DNA of 64,000 nucleotides from Gammaproteobacteria bacterium (GCA_012103475.1 WLWS01000005.1:439001-503000); one strand, 5' to 3'. Counted from the first letter of the stretch, positions 48,614 to 57,792 are shown. The notes: generated by a model from the letters alone, not told the origin. Program-made: numbers and translations.

Positions 48614-49849
48614 CTACTTTAATTCCAACACTACCTGTCTCAGTTGGGATATTAGCAATCGTAACCCGGGAGCCTGGTAAGGTATATTTCGCATAATTAT
48701 GCCAATTGGCCTATTGGTATTTCCAAGTTCTACAGGTAATACACTTAACATCCCATGTTTTACTTCGCGACTAACCTGATGCGCCGATAGTAATGCCACA
48801 TGATCGTTTTCAAGCAATAAACCTCTTATGAATGTAAGTGAACTGGTTTCTATAAAATGTTCCGGTGACATAAGGCCACTACGTTCCAGAAAGCTTTCAA
48901 ATAACTGTCTCGCTGGTGTATCTAGTGCTGGAAGCAACCAATATTGATTCCGAAGTTTATCAATACTTACTTTTTTTAATTTAGCTAGCGGATGACTAGT
49001 ACTGGTAACGAGTACTAACTTGTCTTCAAATAAATTTTCACTTTTCAGGGTTTTGTTTTTCTTACCAGGGCGAGTTGCACCGACGATTAAATCCAGTTCG
49101 CCTGACATCAAAGGCGTTTCTAAAGTGGAATACGTACCCTCCCGAGTAAGAATACTGAGTTCAGGATAAGCCTCAAGCAAACGGCCTACAGCTCGAGGAA
49201 GCAAAAAAGATCTTGAATAGGGCAACATACCAATATTAATCTTTCCGCAGGTTATGCCATCAATCCCGGCTAATTCATCCACGGCGTGACGAAGATGGGT
49301 AAATGCCAGTCGAGCATGCCTCGACAGTTGAGAGCAAAACAAGGTTGATTTCGTTTCGAATTTTCCTCTGTCAAAAAGCTTAAGTGAAAGCTGTGATTCC
49401 AGCTCATTAACAGACTTATATACAGCCGTCTTACTGATGGAAAGTCTATCGGCGGCAAGTCTGACATTGGAATACTTATCAAGTGCAAGCAGAGCAGCGT
49501 ATCTTTTATAACTGATGTCGATACTGAACACAGGATTCGGCCGCACATCAGAACTATTACCAATTAACTTTGTATGTAGTCTGGCAGCAGTTGTAAATTC
49601 TTGCATTGCAGCCTCTATACCCCTGTTCAAAGCCGTGGCATACACTGTGGGCTCAATTCGTCTACCAACCCGATTAAACAGGTGTACTCCAAGACATTTT
49701 TCTATGTCTTTTATAGCCATTGTTATTGTGGACTGTGAACGCCTGAGGTGGCGAGCGGCCTGTGTAACACTCTGCAAGCGACAAACCACGCTGACGGCTT
49801 TCAGGTGACGAAGGCTAAGGAGTGTTACACCTAATTCGGAATAACTCAT
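48614..49849 (-). CDS. LysR-type regulator with two tandem HTH domains
   Basis: This 411-residue protein is about 100 residues longer than normal LysR regulators. A first winged HTH spans about residues 10-70 (SVTQAARHLRRSQSTITMAI, then LGVHLFNR). A second complete one spans about 113-170 (VRLAADRLSISKTAVYKSVN, then LSLKLFDRG). One effector domain follows at about 195-405. It diverges from a protocatechuate/gallate lower-pathway operon, so it is the likely regulator of that operon with a pathway intermediate as inducer; this is inference from position. A T-N11-A palindrome lies in the shared promoter at 50043-50056. The product could bind four half-sites per dimer. Confidence 0.88.
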   Translation of the reverse strand: MSYSELGVTLLSLRHLKAVSVVCRLQSVTQAARHLRRSQSTITMAIKDIEKCLGVHLFNRVGRRIEPTVYATALNRGIEAAMQEFTTAARLHTKLIGNSSDVRPNPVFSIDISYKRYAALLALDKYSNVRLAADRLSISKTAVYKSVNELESQLSLKLFDRGKFETKSTLFCSQLSRHARLAFTHLRHAVDELAGIDGITCGKINIGMLPYSRSFLLPRAVGRLLEAYPELSILTREGTYSTLETPLMSGELDLIVGATRPGKKNKTLKSENLFEDKLVLVTSTSHPLAKLKKVSIDKLRNQYWLLPALDTPARQLFESFLERSGLMSPEHFIETSSLTFIRGLLLENDHVALLSAHQVSREVKHGMLSVLPVELGNTNRPIGIIMRNIPYQAPGLRLLISQLRQVVLELK

Positions 49850-50042
49850 TTTTAATTTTTACTGATGAATAAATTCAATGTGTTAATAAACATCAATGAT
49901 AGTTGAGTCACTTATTCACTATTAAATAGCTGTATATCTTACTCATTACTTTGAAATTCTCGTCTTTTGAACGGATTCTTGAATAATTATAATCTATTTT
50001 TAACTTTTTTTGATATATAAAAATTTAATTTATTGACTATTA

Positions 50043-50056
50043 TTAGTGCATGCTAA
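50043..50056. promoter_or_regulatory. Possible LysR-type operator in the divergent lysR-galD region
   Basis: TTAG-N6-CTAA forms an interrupted palindrome with the T-N11-A spacing of LysR boxes, 28 bp before the tautomerase start. The 234-bp gap between the divergent genes is very AT-rich, and no single promoter stands out. Such short palindromes can occur by chance. Confidence 0.35.
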
Positions 50057-50083
50057 GTAAACACACTGACATGAATTTCACCT

Positions 50084-51172
50084 GTGGCTAACATGCAAAG
50101 GGCGATCCCAGTCATGCAACTACGAGGTGGTAGTTCTAAAGGGCTCTATTTCCTCGCTGCCGACCTGCCGAAAGACAATGCCGAGCGTGACAAGATACTG
50201 CTGGCTGCCATGTGTGGCGTTGATGGTACTGATCCACGCCAGATCGACGGACTGGGAGGAGCCGATCCTTTAACCAGTAAAGTGGCAATAATCAGCCCTT
50301 CCAAAAGAGATGGAGTGGACATTGATTACGAGTTTGTCCAGGTGGTTCTCGCTTCAGGCAAGACAGATCGAACGCAAAACTGTGGCAATATCCTGGCGGG
50401 TGTCGTGCCGTTCGCGATTGAATCAGGGATTATTACCACCACGTCGCCGGAAACGAGTGCACGCGTCTATATGGTAAACAGCGATGCTATTTGTGAAGTC
50501 ATCATTCAAACACCCTCAGCGAAGGTCAGGTACGACGGTAACACTCATATCGATGGCGTACCGGGTGGTGCAGCGCCTATCACTTGCTACTACATGGATA
50601 TCAGTGGTTCAGCCTGCGGAAAATTATTTCCTACTGGTAAACGTCTGAATGTCATCGATGGTGTTGATGTTACCTGTATCGACAACGGCATGCCCGTCGT
50701 GCTGCTACGTGCTTCAGATCTGGGCAGGACGGGTTACGAAAGTCGGGATGCTTTAAATGCCGACCTGGAACTAAAATCCACTCTCGAGGATATTCGATTG
50801 CAGCTTGGTCCAATGATGAACCTTGGTGAGGTAAAGGGAAAGGTGGTGCCCAAAATGTGCCTCATCAGCGCCCCTCTCGACAAGGGAATCGTCCATACTC
50901 GAACCTTTATTCCCCATGTCTGTCATGCGGCCATCGGTGTACTAGGGGCAGTGTCAGTTGCAACCGCCTGCATTATCCCTGGTACCGTAACGGAAGGCAT
51001 TGCTTTGCTACCCGATTCTGGATCTTACTATTCGATTGAACACCCTTCGGGGGAATTTACCGTATCTCTTGAACTTGGTGTGGACAATGCCGAACCCGAG
51101 GTTCTAAAAGCAGGTGTGATTCGCACGGCGAGACTACTTAGTCGGGGTGAAGTCATGATTCCGAGTCCCTGA
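50084..51172 (+). CDS. galD: 4-oxalomesaconate tautomerase, GalD/LigU-type (PrpF superfamily)
   Basis: GalD/LigU-type enzymes isomerise 4-oxalomesaconate in the lower part of gallate and protocatechuate meta-cleavage. The 362-residue protein has the PrpF superfamily start with the LRGGSSKGLYFL motif. The GADPLTSKVAIISPS stretch is near residue 68, RTQNCGNILAGVVPFAIESG near residue 105, and HAAIGVLGAVSVATACIIPGT near residue 293. The start is either GTG at 50084 or ATG at 50093; no strong ribosome site decides. The neighbours ligK- and ligJ-type genes support this role over PrpF of the methylcitrate cycle. Confidence 0.85.
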   Translation: MANMQRAIPVMQLRGGSSKGLYFLAADLPKDNAERDKILLAAMCGVDGTDPRQIDGLGGADPLTSKVAIISPSKRDGVDIDYEFVQVVLASGKTDRTQNCGNILAGVVPFAIESGIITTTSPETSARVYMVNSDAICEVIIQTPSAKVRYDGNTHIDGVPGGAAPITCYYMDISGSACGKLFPTGKRLNVIDGVDVTCIDNGMPVVLLRASDLGRTGYESRDALNADLELKSTLEDIRLQLGPMMNLGEVKGKVVPKMCLISAPLDKGIVHTRTFIPHVCHAAIGVLGAVSVATACIIPGTVTEGIALLPDSGSYYSIEHPSGEFTVSLELGVDNAEPEVLKAGVIRTARLLSRGEVMIPSP

Positions 51173-51208
51173 CAATCCTATTTTTTATCCATAGAGTAAT
51201 TCTTAATT

Positions 51209-51916
51209 ATGAAGAACGTCGCCATCCGTAACATTGAACGAGCAGGGGAAAAAGATATACAAATCCTTGAATCCCTTGGCGTGGCTACAGTCCATGAGGC
51301 TCAGGGTCGAGTCGGCCTGCTACAACCTTATATTCGGCCCATATACAAATCAGCTCGTATTGCCGGCAGTGCAATCACCATCCAGGCCCACCCTGGTGAT
51401 AACTGGATGATTCATGTAGCCATCGAGCTATGTCAGCCAGGCGACATTCTGGTGGTTGCCTGCAGCTCCGACGACGCCGACGGTTTTTTTGGTGACCTGC
51501 TGGCAGAATCCTGTAAAGCCCATGGTATTCGTGGTCTGGTTATAGACGGGGGGGTGCGTGACACACGGGATCTGACGGAGATGCAATTTCCGGTCTGGTC
51601 AAAGGCGATCAACGCAAAAGGTACAGTGAAAGAAGCCCTTGGAGCGGTAAATGTTCCGGTGGTCTGTGCCGGACAATCGATAATACCGGGTGATGTGGTG
51701 GTTGCCGATGACGATGGCGTGGTCATCGTCGAACGGTCCATGGTTAAGAATACTATTCAAGCCGGACTAAAACGTGAAGAGAACGAAAAGACCAAGCGTG
51801 AACGTCTGGCCGAGGGTGAATTGGGTCTCGATATTTATAATATGCGCCCGCGTCTAGAGGAAGAGGGTCTTGTCTACCTGGACAAGCTGGAAGATTACGA
51901 CAAGTACAAAGGTTGA
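51209..51916 (+). CDS. ligK: 4-carboxy-4-hydroxy-2-oxoadipate aldolase, LigK/GalC type
   Basis: This class II aldolase cuts 4-carboxy-4-hydroxy-2-oxoadipate to pyruvate and oxaloacetate. The 235-residue protein has the RraA/HMG-aldolase fold. [23 protein letters not shown] is near residue 78, and the active-site arginine and metal-site aspartate are R117 and D118 in DGGVRDTRD. The long charged C-terminal helix region is typical of LigK. It stands 36 bp after galD and 10 bp before the hydratase gene. RraA-type RNase E inhibitors share the fold, but they lack this context and tail. Confidence 0.9.
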   Translation: MKNVAIRNIERAGEKDIQILESLGVATVHEAQGRVGLLQPYIRPIYKSARIAGSAITIQAHPGDNWMIHVAIELCQPGDILVVACSSDDADGFFGDLLAESCKAHGIRGLVIDGGVRDTRDLTEMQFPVWSKAINAKGTVKEALGAVNVPVVCAGQSIIPGDVVVADDDGVVIVERSMVKNTIQAGLKREENEKTKRERLAEGELGLDIYNMRPRLEEEGLVYLDKLEDYDKYKG

Positions 51917-51926
51917 GGAGCGAAAC

Positions 51927-52931
51927 ATGATTATTGATTGTCATGGCCACTACACGACGGCACCGGAACAGTTGGGTGAGTATCGTGCACATCAAAAGTC
52001 GGAACTGGAAAAAAATGCGGCGGCAAAAGGTAAAAAAGGAGAACTGAATATCTCCGACGACGATATTCGCGAAAGCCTTGAAAATTCGCAGCTGAAATTA
52101 CAACGAGAGCGAGGCATTGACCGTACCATATTCTCACCACGAGCCAGCTGGATGGAGCACCATGTGGGTAACGAACATACCAGCAAATACTGGACAGAAC
52201 ATACCAATGAACTTATCTACCGGGTAACCGAACTTTATCCGAATAACTTTATCGGTGCCTGTGCACTTCCACAGTCTCCTGGTGTGGATCTTAAAAATAG
52301 CGTGAAAGAGTTGGAACGTTGCGTGAAAGAATTTGCCTTTGTCGGCTGTAATCTTAATCTGGACCCCTCCGGTGGCCACTGGGATTCCCCTCCCCTTGGA
52401 GACAGGTACTGGTATACTGTTTATGAAAAAATGGTAGAGCTCGATGTGCCCGCCATGATTCATGTCAGCGGTTGTTGTAATCCGGCGTTTCACGCCACAG
52501 GTTCCTACTACCTAAGTGCAGACACAACCGCTTTCATGCAATTGATGCAGTCAGATGTCACGCGGGATTTCCCTACGATAAGGTTTATCATTCCGCACGG
52601 TGGTGGCGCTGTACCTTATCATTGGGGGCGCTTTCGCGGTCTGGCGGACATGCTTAAGCTCGCTCCCCTGGACGAGCTACTAATGAATAATGTCTATTTC
52701 GATACCTGTGTCTATCATCAAGCTGGAATCGATCTTCTGCTCGATGTCATCCCAAATAAAAATTTATTATTTGCCTCAGAAATGATCGGTGCGGTGCGCG
52801 GTATTGATTCCGAAACCGGCTACTATTTTGATGACACAAAACGGTATATCGATAACAGTCGTGTTAGTGAAGAAGACAAGCGCAGCATATTTGAAGCAAA
52901 TACACGTGCTGTGTTCAGTCGCATTAAATAA
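51927..52931 (+). CDS. ligJ: 4-oxalomesaconate hydratase, LigJ type (amidohydrolase family 2)
   Basis: LigJ adds water to 4-oxalomesaconate to give 4-carboxy-4-hydroxy-2-oxoadipate, the aldolase substrate. I use the ATG at 51927, with GAGGAG 6 nt upstream; this gives 334 residues. The N-terminus MIIDCHGHYTTAP matches the family closely. The zinc ligands known in LigJ have clear counterparts: H6, H8, H179 (MIHVSG), H224 (IIPHGGGAVPYHW) and E285 (FASEMIG). It is the LigJ form, not the unrelated PIG-L type GalB of Pseudomonas putida. A dehydrogenase gene follows after 23 bp. Confidence 0.92.
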   Translation: MIIDCHGHYTTAPEQLGEYRAHQKSELEKNAAAKGKKGELNISDDDIRESLENSQLKLQRERGIDRTIFSPRASWMEHHVGNEHTSKYWTEHTNELIYRVTELYPNNFIGACALPQSPGVDLKNSVKELERCVKEFAFVGCNLNLDPSGGHWDSPPLGDRYWYTVYEKMVELDVPAMIHVSGCCNPAFHATGSYYLSADTTAFMQLMQSDVTRDFPTIRFIIPHGGGAVPYHWGRFRGLADMLKLAPLDELLMNNVYFDTCVYHQAGIDLLLDVIPNKNLLFASEMIGAVRGIDSETGYYFDDTKRYIDNSRVSEEDKRSIFEANTRAVFSRIK

Positions 52932-52954
52932 TCCTGCCTGGTGAGTTATTAACT

Positions 52955-53734
52955 ATGAAGATCGGAATTTTTGGGCTGGGGGAAGCCGGTTCACTAATAG
53001 CGACTGATCTTCTCGCTGAAGGTGTGGAGGTTTTGGCCTATGACCCTGCCGCCGTGGAAACACCTGTCGGTGTCGTTCGAACAGAGCGACCAGAAAAAGT
53101 AGTCACAGACTGCGATACAGTAATGGCATTAACAGCTGGTCAGGATGCCCTCTGCGCCATGCAGCAGGCCCTCGATGAAATACCCATCAATTTACTCTAT
53201 GCCGATTTTTCCACTAACAGTGTTGAAACAAAGAAACAACTTGCCGACATCGCATGCAAGAAAGGCTTTCCTTTCGTTGACATTGCCCTCATGGGGACGG
53301 TGCCGGGAAAGGGTCTACGCACACCCATGCTGGCCGCGGGTTCAGGGGCAGACAAACTAATCAAAAACTGGCATCAGCTGCCTGTTAGCATCGATTTTGT
53401 CAGTGAGTACGCAGGTGACGCAGCCATGCGTAAACTTCTCCGCAGTATTATGATGAAAGGACTGGCAGCAACCATTATCGAGGCCCTGCGAGCTGCTGAA
53501 GCAGCCGGTTGCCAGGACTGGTTATGGACAAATATCGCCGATGAAATTGACCGTGCAGATGCGCAAATGATTTCCCGCTTTGTCAGTGGTACCGGGAAAC
53601 ACTACGGTAGACGAATCCACGAGATGGAGGCCTCACAGGCGCTACTTAAGCAACTGGGGGTAACACCGCTTATGACCACGGCAACACTGGAAAGTCTGCG
53701 GCAAGTTGAGACTTTAGGTGTCCCCAATATATAA
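52955..53734 (+). CDS. 6PGDH-like NAD(P)-dependent dehydrogenase with DUF1932 domain
   Basis: The 259-residue protein has an N-terminal Rossmann domain with the GLGEAGSLIATDLL nucleotide loop and an acidic residue in AYDPA that favours NAD. The C-terminal helical domain has ALRAAEAAGCQDWLW and resembles DUF1932. This is the beta-hydroxyacid dehydrogenase group (3-hydroxyisobutyrate dehydrogenase-like). It is fourth in the operon after ligJ. A role in feeding or draining the pathway, for example oxidation of a side-chain hydroxyacid, is plausible but unproven. It is not LigC, which belongs to the GFO/IDH family. It converges on the HTH-methyltransferase gene with 20 bp between stops. Confidence 0.8.
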   Translation: MKIGIFGLGEAGSLIATDLLAEGVEVLAYDPAAVETPVGVVRTERPEKVVTDCDTVMALTAGQDALCAMQQALDEIPINLLYADFSTNSVETKKQLADIACKKGFPFVDIALMGTVPGKGLRTPMLAAGSGADKLIKNWHQLPVSIDFVSEYAGDAAMRKLLRSIMMKGLAATIIEALRAAEAAGCQDWLWTNIADEIDRADAQMISRFVSGTGKHYGRRIHEMEASQALLKQLGVTPLMTTATLESLRQVETLGVPNI

Positions 53735-53754
53735 CAGGCGTCAACAATTGCAGA

Positions 53755-55155
53755 CTAGTTATTACTCCGCTTCATCACAAAGCTTTCATTGATAAACCAC
53801 AACCCACCGTACTCATTAATAACATCGGTAGTGACCTTGAGAAAATCCCCGTTCTTTTTCATTACATCATCGACACTCTCTTCCGGTACCTGACAAACGT
53901 AGACAAGGTTGTTCCAGGCGGTTAACAGTGTCGAGGTACCAATTTCGTTATGAGGATCAATCGGTAGGGTGTGCATATCGAAGCGGAATAAGGATGTCTT
54001 GTCCGTCGCTCCGGTGAATGTGAACTTGCGCTTATTTTCCCGTAACGATGACCTCAGGGCATTGATTACTTCCTCTCGTCTTACAAATACCGGTGCCTCA
54101 TCCTTCCAGATACGCTTTACCACATCGTGGGCAGGATCCTGACCATAAGACTGAATTACCAACATACGACCACCCGGCGCCAGACTTTCTGCAAGGGGTT
54201 TTAATACTTTATTGATTTTAAAATCTTCGGACGCTGTATGACTATACAAATGTGATGCAAGAATAAAATCGTATTCCGGTCTTTCATAGCCTGGGCGCGG
54301 AATTACGTCATCCAGGAGAAATTTGTGATCTTCACGATAAAGCACCAGTACGTTAGGCTTTTCATAAAGCGGCTGTCCGTCCTTACCTGTTTTGAGGCGC
54401 CAGTCTTTCGCCAATTGTGGATGTAAGGCGCTTATTTGTTGTTGAAAATCGTAAGCAGTCGTTCCCTTGAGAGGAACCTCCTGCCAGTTCAGTGGCATAG
54501 TTGACTGCTCAGAATTAGTAGTGAGGGTTGTGGCCTCGTCAAAGTACATATTCGTAACAACAAGAACGGTCAGAGGGTGCTCTAGAAAGCGGTCCGAAAA
54601 TCTGCCAAGCGCATTCCGGAGATCGTCCAGGCCTCTCTCTTTGGCAACTATCTGGAAAGGAATATTAGGGTGTTGTGCATGCAGTGCCCGCAAGACACGA
54701 GCCGTAACGATTCCATTGCCCAGGCTTCCGTCAAAAATTCGAAAGGCCGGTGGTTTAAACTCCATATCGAACATCGCATTGTAGCAACGATCCGCTATAA
54801 CCCATTTTTCGTTACAGGTATTGGCCAGCAAATGATGTTTCTGACGCTCATCGTTATACTCATGGGCCCGGTAAGGGCGAACGGATGTTTCGCTTTCCCT
54901 TATTTCGGACAATACTTCTGCACTTGCAACCGAGCGCTTGCGTCTGGCTCTCCCCTTTACTACCCGTTTACCTGTTTTAACATCTTCCATAAAATCATAG
55001 ACGCGGGTAATCGTACTTTTACCTATGGTCGCACCGTCACGGGCACGTTGTACGAACTTGCCATCATTCACCGCAAGTCGGCCCAGCGTTGACTCGGCGA
55101 TACCTGCCTGCTTGCAAAACCCAGCTATATCATCCAGTAATTGTTCATGTTCCAT
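53755..55155 (-). CDS. HTH-methyltransferase fusion protein, probable regulator
   Basis: This 466-residue protein joins two modules. Residues 1-65 resemble a small HTH DNA-binding domain (GIAESTLGRLAVNDGKFVQR, then TIGKSTITRVYDFM), followed by a basic linker GRARRKR. Residues about 125-345 look like a class I SAM-dependent methyltransferase. A glycine-rich loop is at 141-149 (FDGSLGNGI), DFILASHLYSH at 296-306 and SLAPGGRMLVIQSYG at 324-338. No ribosomal or small-molecule methyltransferase subfamily is recognised. It diverges from a TonB-dependent receptor, and the shared 351-bp promoter has repeated TGGGAT-type sites. A SAM- or metabolite-responsive transcription factor is the simplest reading; a true methyltransferase is the alternative. 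Confidence 0.7.
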   Translation of the reverse strand: MEHEQLLDDIAGFCKQAGIAESTLGRLAVNDGKFVQRARDGATIGKSTITRVYDFMEDVKTGKRVVKGRARRKRSVASAEVLSEIRESETSVRPYRAHEYNDERQKHHLLANTCNEKWVIADRCYNAMFDMEFKPPAFRIFDGSLGNGIVTARVLRALHAQHPNIPFQIVAKERGLDDLRNALGRFSDRFLEHPLTVLVVTNMYFDEATTLTTNSEQSTMPLNWQEVPLKGTTAYDFQQQISALHPQLAKDWRLKTGKDGQPLYEKPNVLVLYREDHKFLLDDVIPRPGYERPEYDFILASHLYSHTASEDFKINKVLKPLAESLAPGGRMLVIQSYGQDPAHDVVKRIWKDEAPVFVRREEVINALRSSLRENKRKFTFTGATDKTSLFRFDMHTLPIDPHNEIGTSTLLTAWNNLVYVCQVPEESVDDVMKKNGDFLKVTTDVINEYGGLWFINESFVMKRSNN

Positions 55156-55207
55156 AAAAGAAATATATCTGTTTGTAAAAAAACCTTTAAGGTGATTGAT
55201 CTAATGC

Positions 55208-55244
55208 ATCCCACTAAGATACCTTAACACATGCTTAGTGGGAT
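55208..55244. promoter_or_regulatory. Perfect 11-bp inverted repeat, likely operator
   Basis: ATCCCACTAAG (55208-55218) and CTTAGTGGGAT (55234-55244) are exact inverse copies with a 15-bp spacer; centres are 26 bp apart. The repeat lies about 53-90 bp upstream of the HTH-methyltransferase start. More copies of the inner TGGGAT or TCCCACTA motif lie at 55252 (TGGGAC), 55402, 55423 and 55457. Confidence 0.7.
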
Positions 55245-55438
55245 ACTTAAATGGGACAGCATACTAATGACTTATCCAGTTCTATGCAAAGACCTTGACA
55301 CTCAAATTCTTAATTATAAATTTTCTTATATAAGTACTTGTTTTATATAAATATAACAAGGAAGTCTCAGATCACCAAACTGAAACTCACCGAGCAAGGA
55401 TTGGGATTACATAAAACCCTTTTCCCACTACATTTTAA

Positions 55439-55469
55439 TTGACTATATTTTATTAATGGGATTTAATCC
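55439..55469 (+). promoter_or_regulatory. Promoter of the TonB-dependent receptor with overlapping inverted repeat
   Basis: TTGACT (55439-55444), 17-bp spacer, TTTAAT (55462-55467). Expected transcription start is near 55474, 33 bp before the ATG. The -10 box is covered by GGATT-T-AATCC (55459-55469), and a TGGGAT copy is at 55457-55462, so a repressor bound there would block the promoter. A second TTGACA lies at 55295-55300. Confidence 0.6.
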
Positions 55470-55506
55470 ATGATTCAATCGGTATGTATATTTGAGGAGG
55501 AGAATT

Positions 55507-57699
55507 ATGCGTTCCAAGCTCGCTAGATTTGCACTATTCGTGTTCACATTAAGCTGTATTTCAATCCCAACCTTTGCTGCAGAACTTGAGGAAGTTATTG
55601 TTACCGCGCAAAAGCGGGAACAAAGCCTACAGGATGTATCCCTGGCTGTTACGGCGTTTTCCCAGGATTACATGGATAGAATTGGAGCAAATAATGCTGA
55701 AAGGCTAGACCTACTCACTCCTGGAATGGAATGGGGACAGTTCGGGCTTGGAGCCAAGGTCAGTATCCGTGGACAGGGCGTCGCAAACTTTGAAGCAAAT
55801 ACCGACGGACCCGTTGGCACTTTTGTCGACGGAATCTATCTGGGTCGAGGACAGCAGGCGTGGACGGTGCTGTCTGATGTGGAACGTGTCGAAGTATTAC
55901 GTGGGCCACAGGGAACGCTTTTCGGTCGAAATACGACCGGCGGCAGTATTAATATCGTGACGAATAAACCTGGCAAGGAATTCGATGCTGCCATAGGTGC
56001 CGAAGTGGGCAACTACAGTCGCTACCAGGTTAACGGAATGTTAAATATCCCCCTCAGTGATACCTTATCATCTCGATTTGTATTCCATCGTGAAGAACAT
56101 GACGGATTTCTGGAAAATCAGTTTCCGGGAGGTAATGATTACATGGATGAAGACATGACCTACGGACGCGCAGCATTTCGCTTTGACAATGACTCAGACC
56201 TTGTCGTCGACCTGGCAATAGATTACTGGGAACAAGATAACAACGGCGCTGCTTTTTCCGGGGTCAAATTCTTTGACCAGGACACGCCAGGCACCAACAC
56301 CTGGGCCGGGGCCTTATCAGGCGCAGCGCTTCCCGCCGATACTAATGAAGACTGGAAATTTAACGCCGACACGCAGTCTCGCCAGCAAGTGGAGTCTTTA
56401 AGCGTCGTGGGTACCATCGAATACGATGCTGGTTGGGCCACACTCAAGAGTATTACAGGCTACTCGGACTATGAGCAGTTTGCCGGAGGTGATAGTGATT
56501 TTTCCACCCTCCCTCTTGCCGACCTGACCCTCGATACAAAGGCTACTGTCTTCAGCCAGGAATTCCAGATTCAGTCTAACGATTCCGATTCTAAGCTCAA
56601 CTGGATGCTGGGTTTTTATTATCTGGATGAAGAAATTGAAGAGTTATTCCGCTTTGATTTCCTACTCGGTGGTTTTGATTTCTCAACCAGAGATGGCACC
56701 GCTAAAGCAGAATCAGTAGCTGGTTTCGGGCAGTTTGATTACAGCTTTACCGACCAACTTCGCCTTATTTTCGGTTTCCGCTATACAGTAGATGACAAAC
56801 AATACAATTCAACTGACGTAGCAAGAATGGATACTCGAGGTACGGTTAACGGTGACGAATCCTTCGATGAATTTACCTGGCGAGCAGGTTTTGAGTACGA
56901 TTGGACTGAAGATGCAATGGTGTATTTTAACGTATCCACCGGCTTTAAATCTGGTGGATTCAACCGCTTTCAGCCGCCAGTTGGCGCAGGCGGTGGAGTC
57001 GGTGGCGGTGCTGTTACAGTAAACTATGACCTTGTGTTCGCCCCGGAGACCATTACCAATTATGAGGGCGGTATCAAGGCCGACTGGTTGGACAATCGAC
57101 TGAGAACAAATCTGGCGATCTACTACAACGAAATTGAGGATTTGCAGGCTTATGCTTTCGACAACTCCCTGCCCAGTTCGGTAACGACCAATGCTGGTGC
57201 AGCAAGTACGTTTGGCATTGAACTAGAAAGCACTTTTTATCCTGTTCCAGAAGCCCAACTACAGGCAATTGTTGCCCATATGGATGCTGAATATGATGAA
57301 TACGCTACCTTTAATAATGGCTCACAAAATATCGACGCATCAGGAAATACCCGTGAATTATCTCCAAAATGGAAAACCACGTTTACTGGTCGCTATGATT
57401 TTGCTCTTGGCGAGTACGGTACGCTGAGTCCTTATATTCAGTTTACCTACAAATCCAAGTACTTCGTCACCGCTGCAAACGAATCATTGTTCGGTCTTGA
57501 CCGTCAGGATAGTTATACACAGACCGATATTAAACTGCTCTGGACATCCAATGATGAACATTGGAGTGGTGAACTTTATGTTCAAAACATCGAAGATGAA
57601 TTCGCCAAGACAGGCGGTTTTCTCGCGACAAATGGTTACTGGTTAAGCTATGGCCCTGAACCAAGAACCTTTGGACTCAGATTGTCGTACGATTATTGA
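55507..57699 (+). CDS. TonB-dependent outer-membrane receptor
   Basis: The ATG at 55507 follows an AGGAGGAG site and gives 730 residues. A signal peptide ends near TFAAE, then the TonB box-like ELEEVIVTAQKREQSLQDV. The plug domain (about 40-150) contains GPVGTFVDGIYLGRG and VERVEVLRGPQGTLFGRNTTGG. The 22-strand barrel follows and ends with RTFGLRLSYDY. There is no N-terminal signalling domain of the FecA type. It heads a plus-strand set with an aldehyde dehydrogenase and an FAD oxidoreductase. In lignin-degrading sphingomonads such receptors import aromatic dimers; a similar substrate is suggested by context only. Confidence 0.93.
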   Translation: MRSKLARFALFVFTLSCISIPTFAAELEEVIVTAQKREQSLQDVSLAVTAFSQDYMDRIGANNAERLDLLTPGMEWGQFGLGAKVSIRGQGVANFEANTDGPVGTFVDGIYLGRGQQAWTVLSDVERVEVLRGPQGTLFGRNTTGGSINIVTNKPGKEFDAAIGAEVGNYSRYQVNGMLNIPLSDTLSSRFVFHREEHDGFLENQFPGGNDYMDEDMTYGRAAFRFDNDSDLVVDLAIDYWEQDNNGAAFSGVKFFDQDTPGTNTWAGALSGAALPADTNEDWKFNADTQSRQQVESLSVVGTIEYDAGWATLKSITGYSDYEQFAGGDSDFSTLPLADLTLDTKATVFSQEFQIQSNDSDSKLNWMLGFYYLDEEIEELFRFDFLLGGFDFSTRDGTAKAESVAGFGQFDYSFTDQLRLIFGFRYTVDDKQYNSTDVARMDTRGTVNGDESFDEFTWRAGFEYDWTEDAMVYFNVSTGFKSGGFNRFQPPVGAGGGVGGGAVTVNYDLVFAPETITNYEGGIKADWLDNRLRTNLAIYYNEIEDLQAYAFDNSLPSSVTTNAGAASTFGIELESTFYPVPEAQLQAIVAHMDAEYDEYATFNNGSQNIDASGNTRELSPKWKTTFTGRYDFALGEYGTLSPYIQFTYKSKYFVTAANESLFGLDRQDSYTQTDIKLLWTSNDEHWSGELYVQNIEDEFAKTGGFLATNGYWLSYGPEPRTFGLRLSYDY

Positions 57700-57792
57700 T
57701 TATCCTTCCTCCAAAAATGGACATCCTGGCCAGGGACGGCCTGTAGTTTCGTATTACATTTTTATTTTTTATATCTCCTTATCCTAAGGCCT

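Noticed and set aside
57727-57736. CCTGGCCAGG palindrome after the TonB receptor gene
   Set aside because: Short, no T-run and no loop for a terminator; likely chance.
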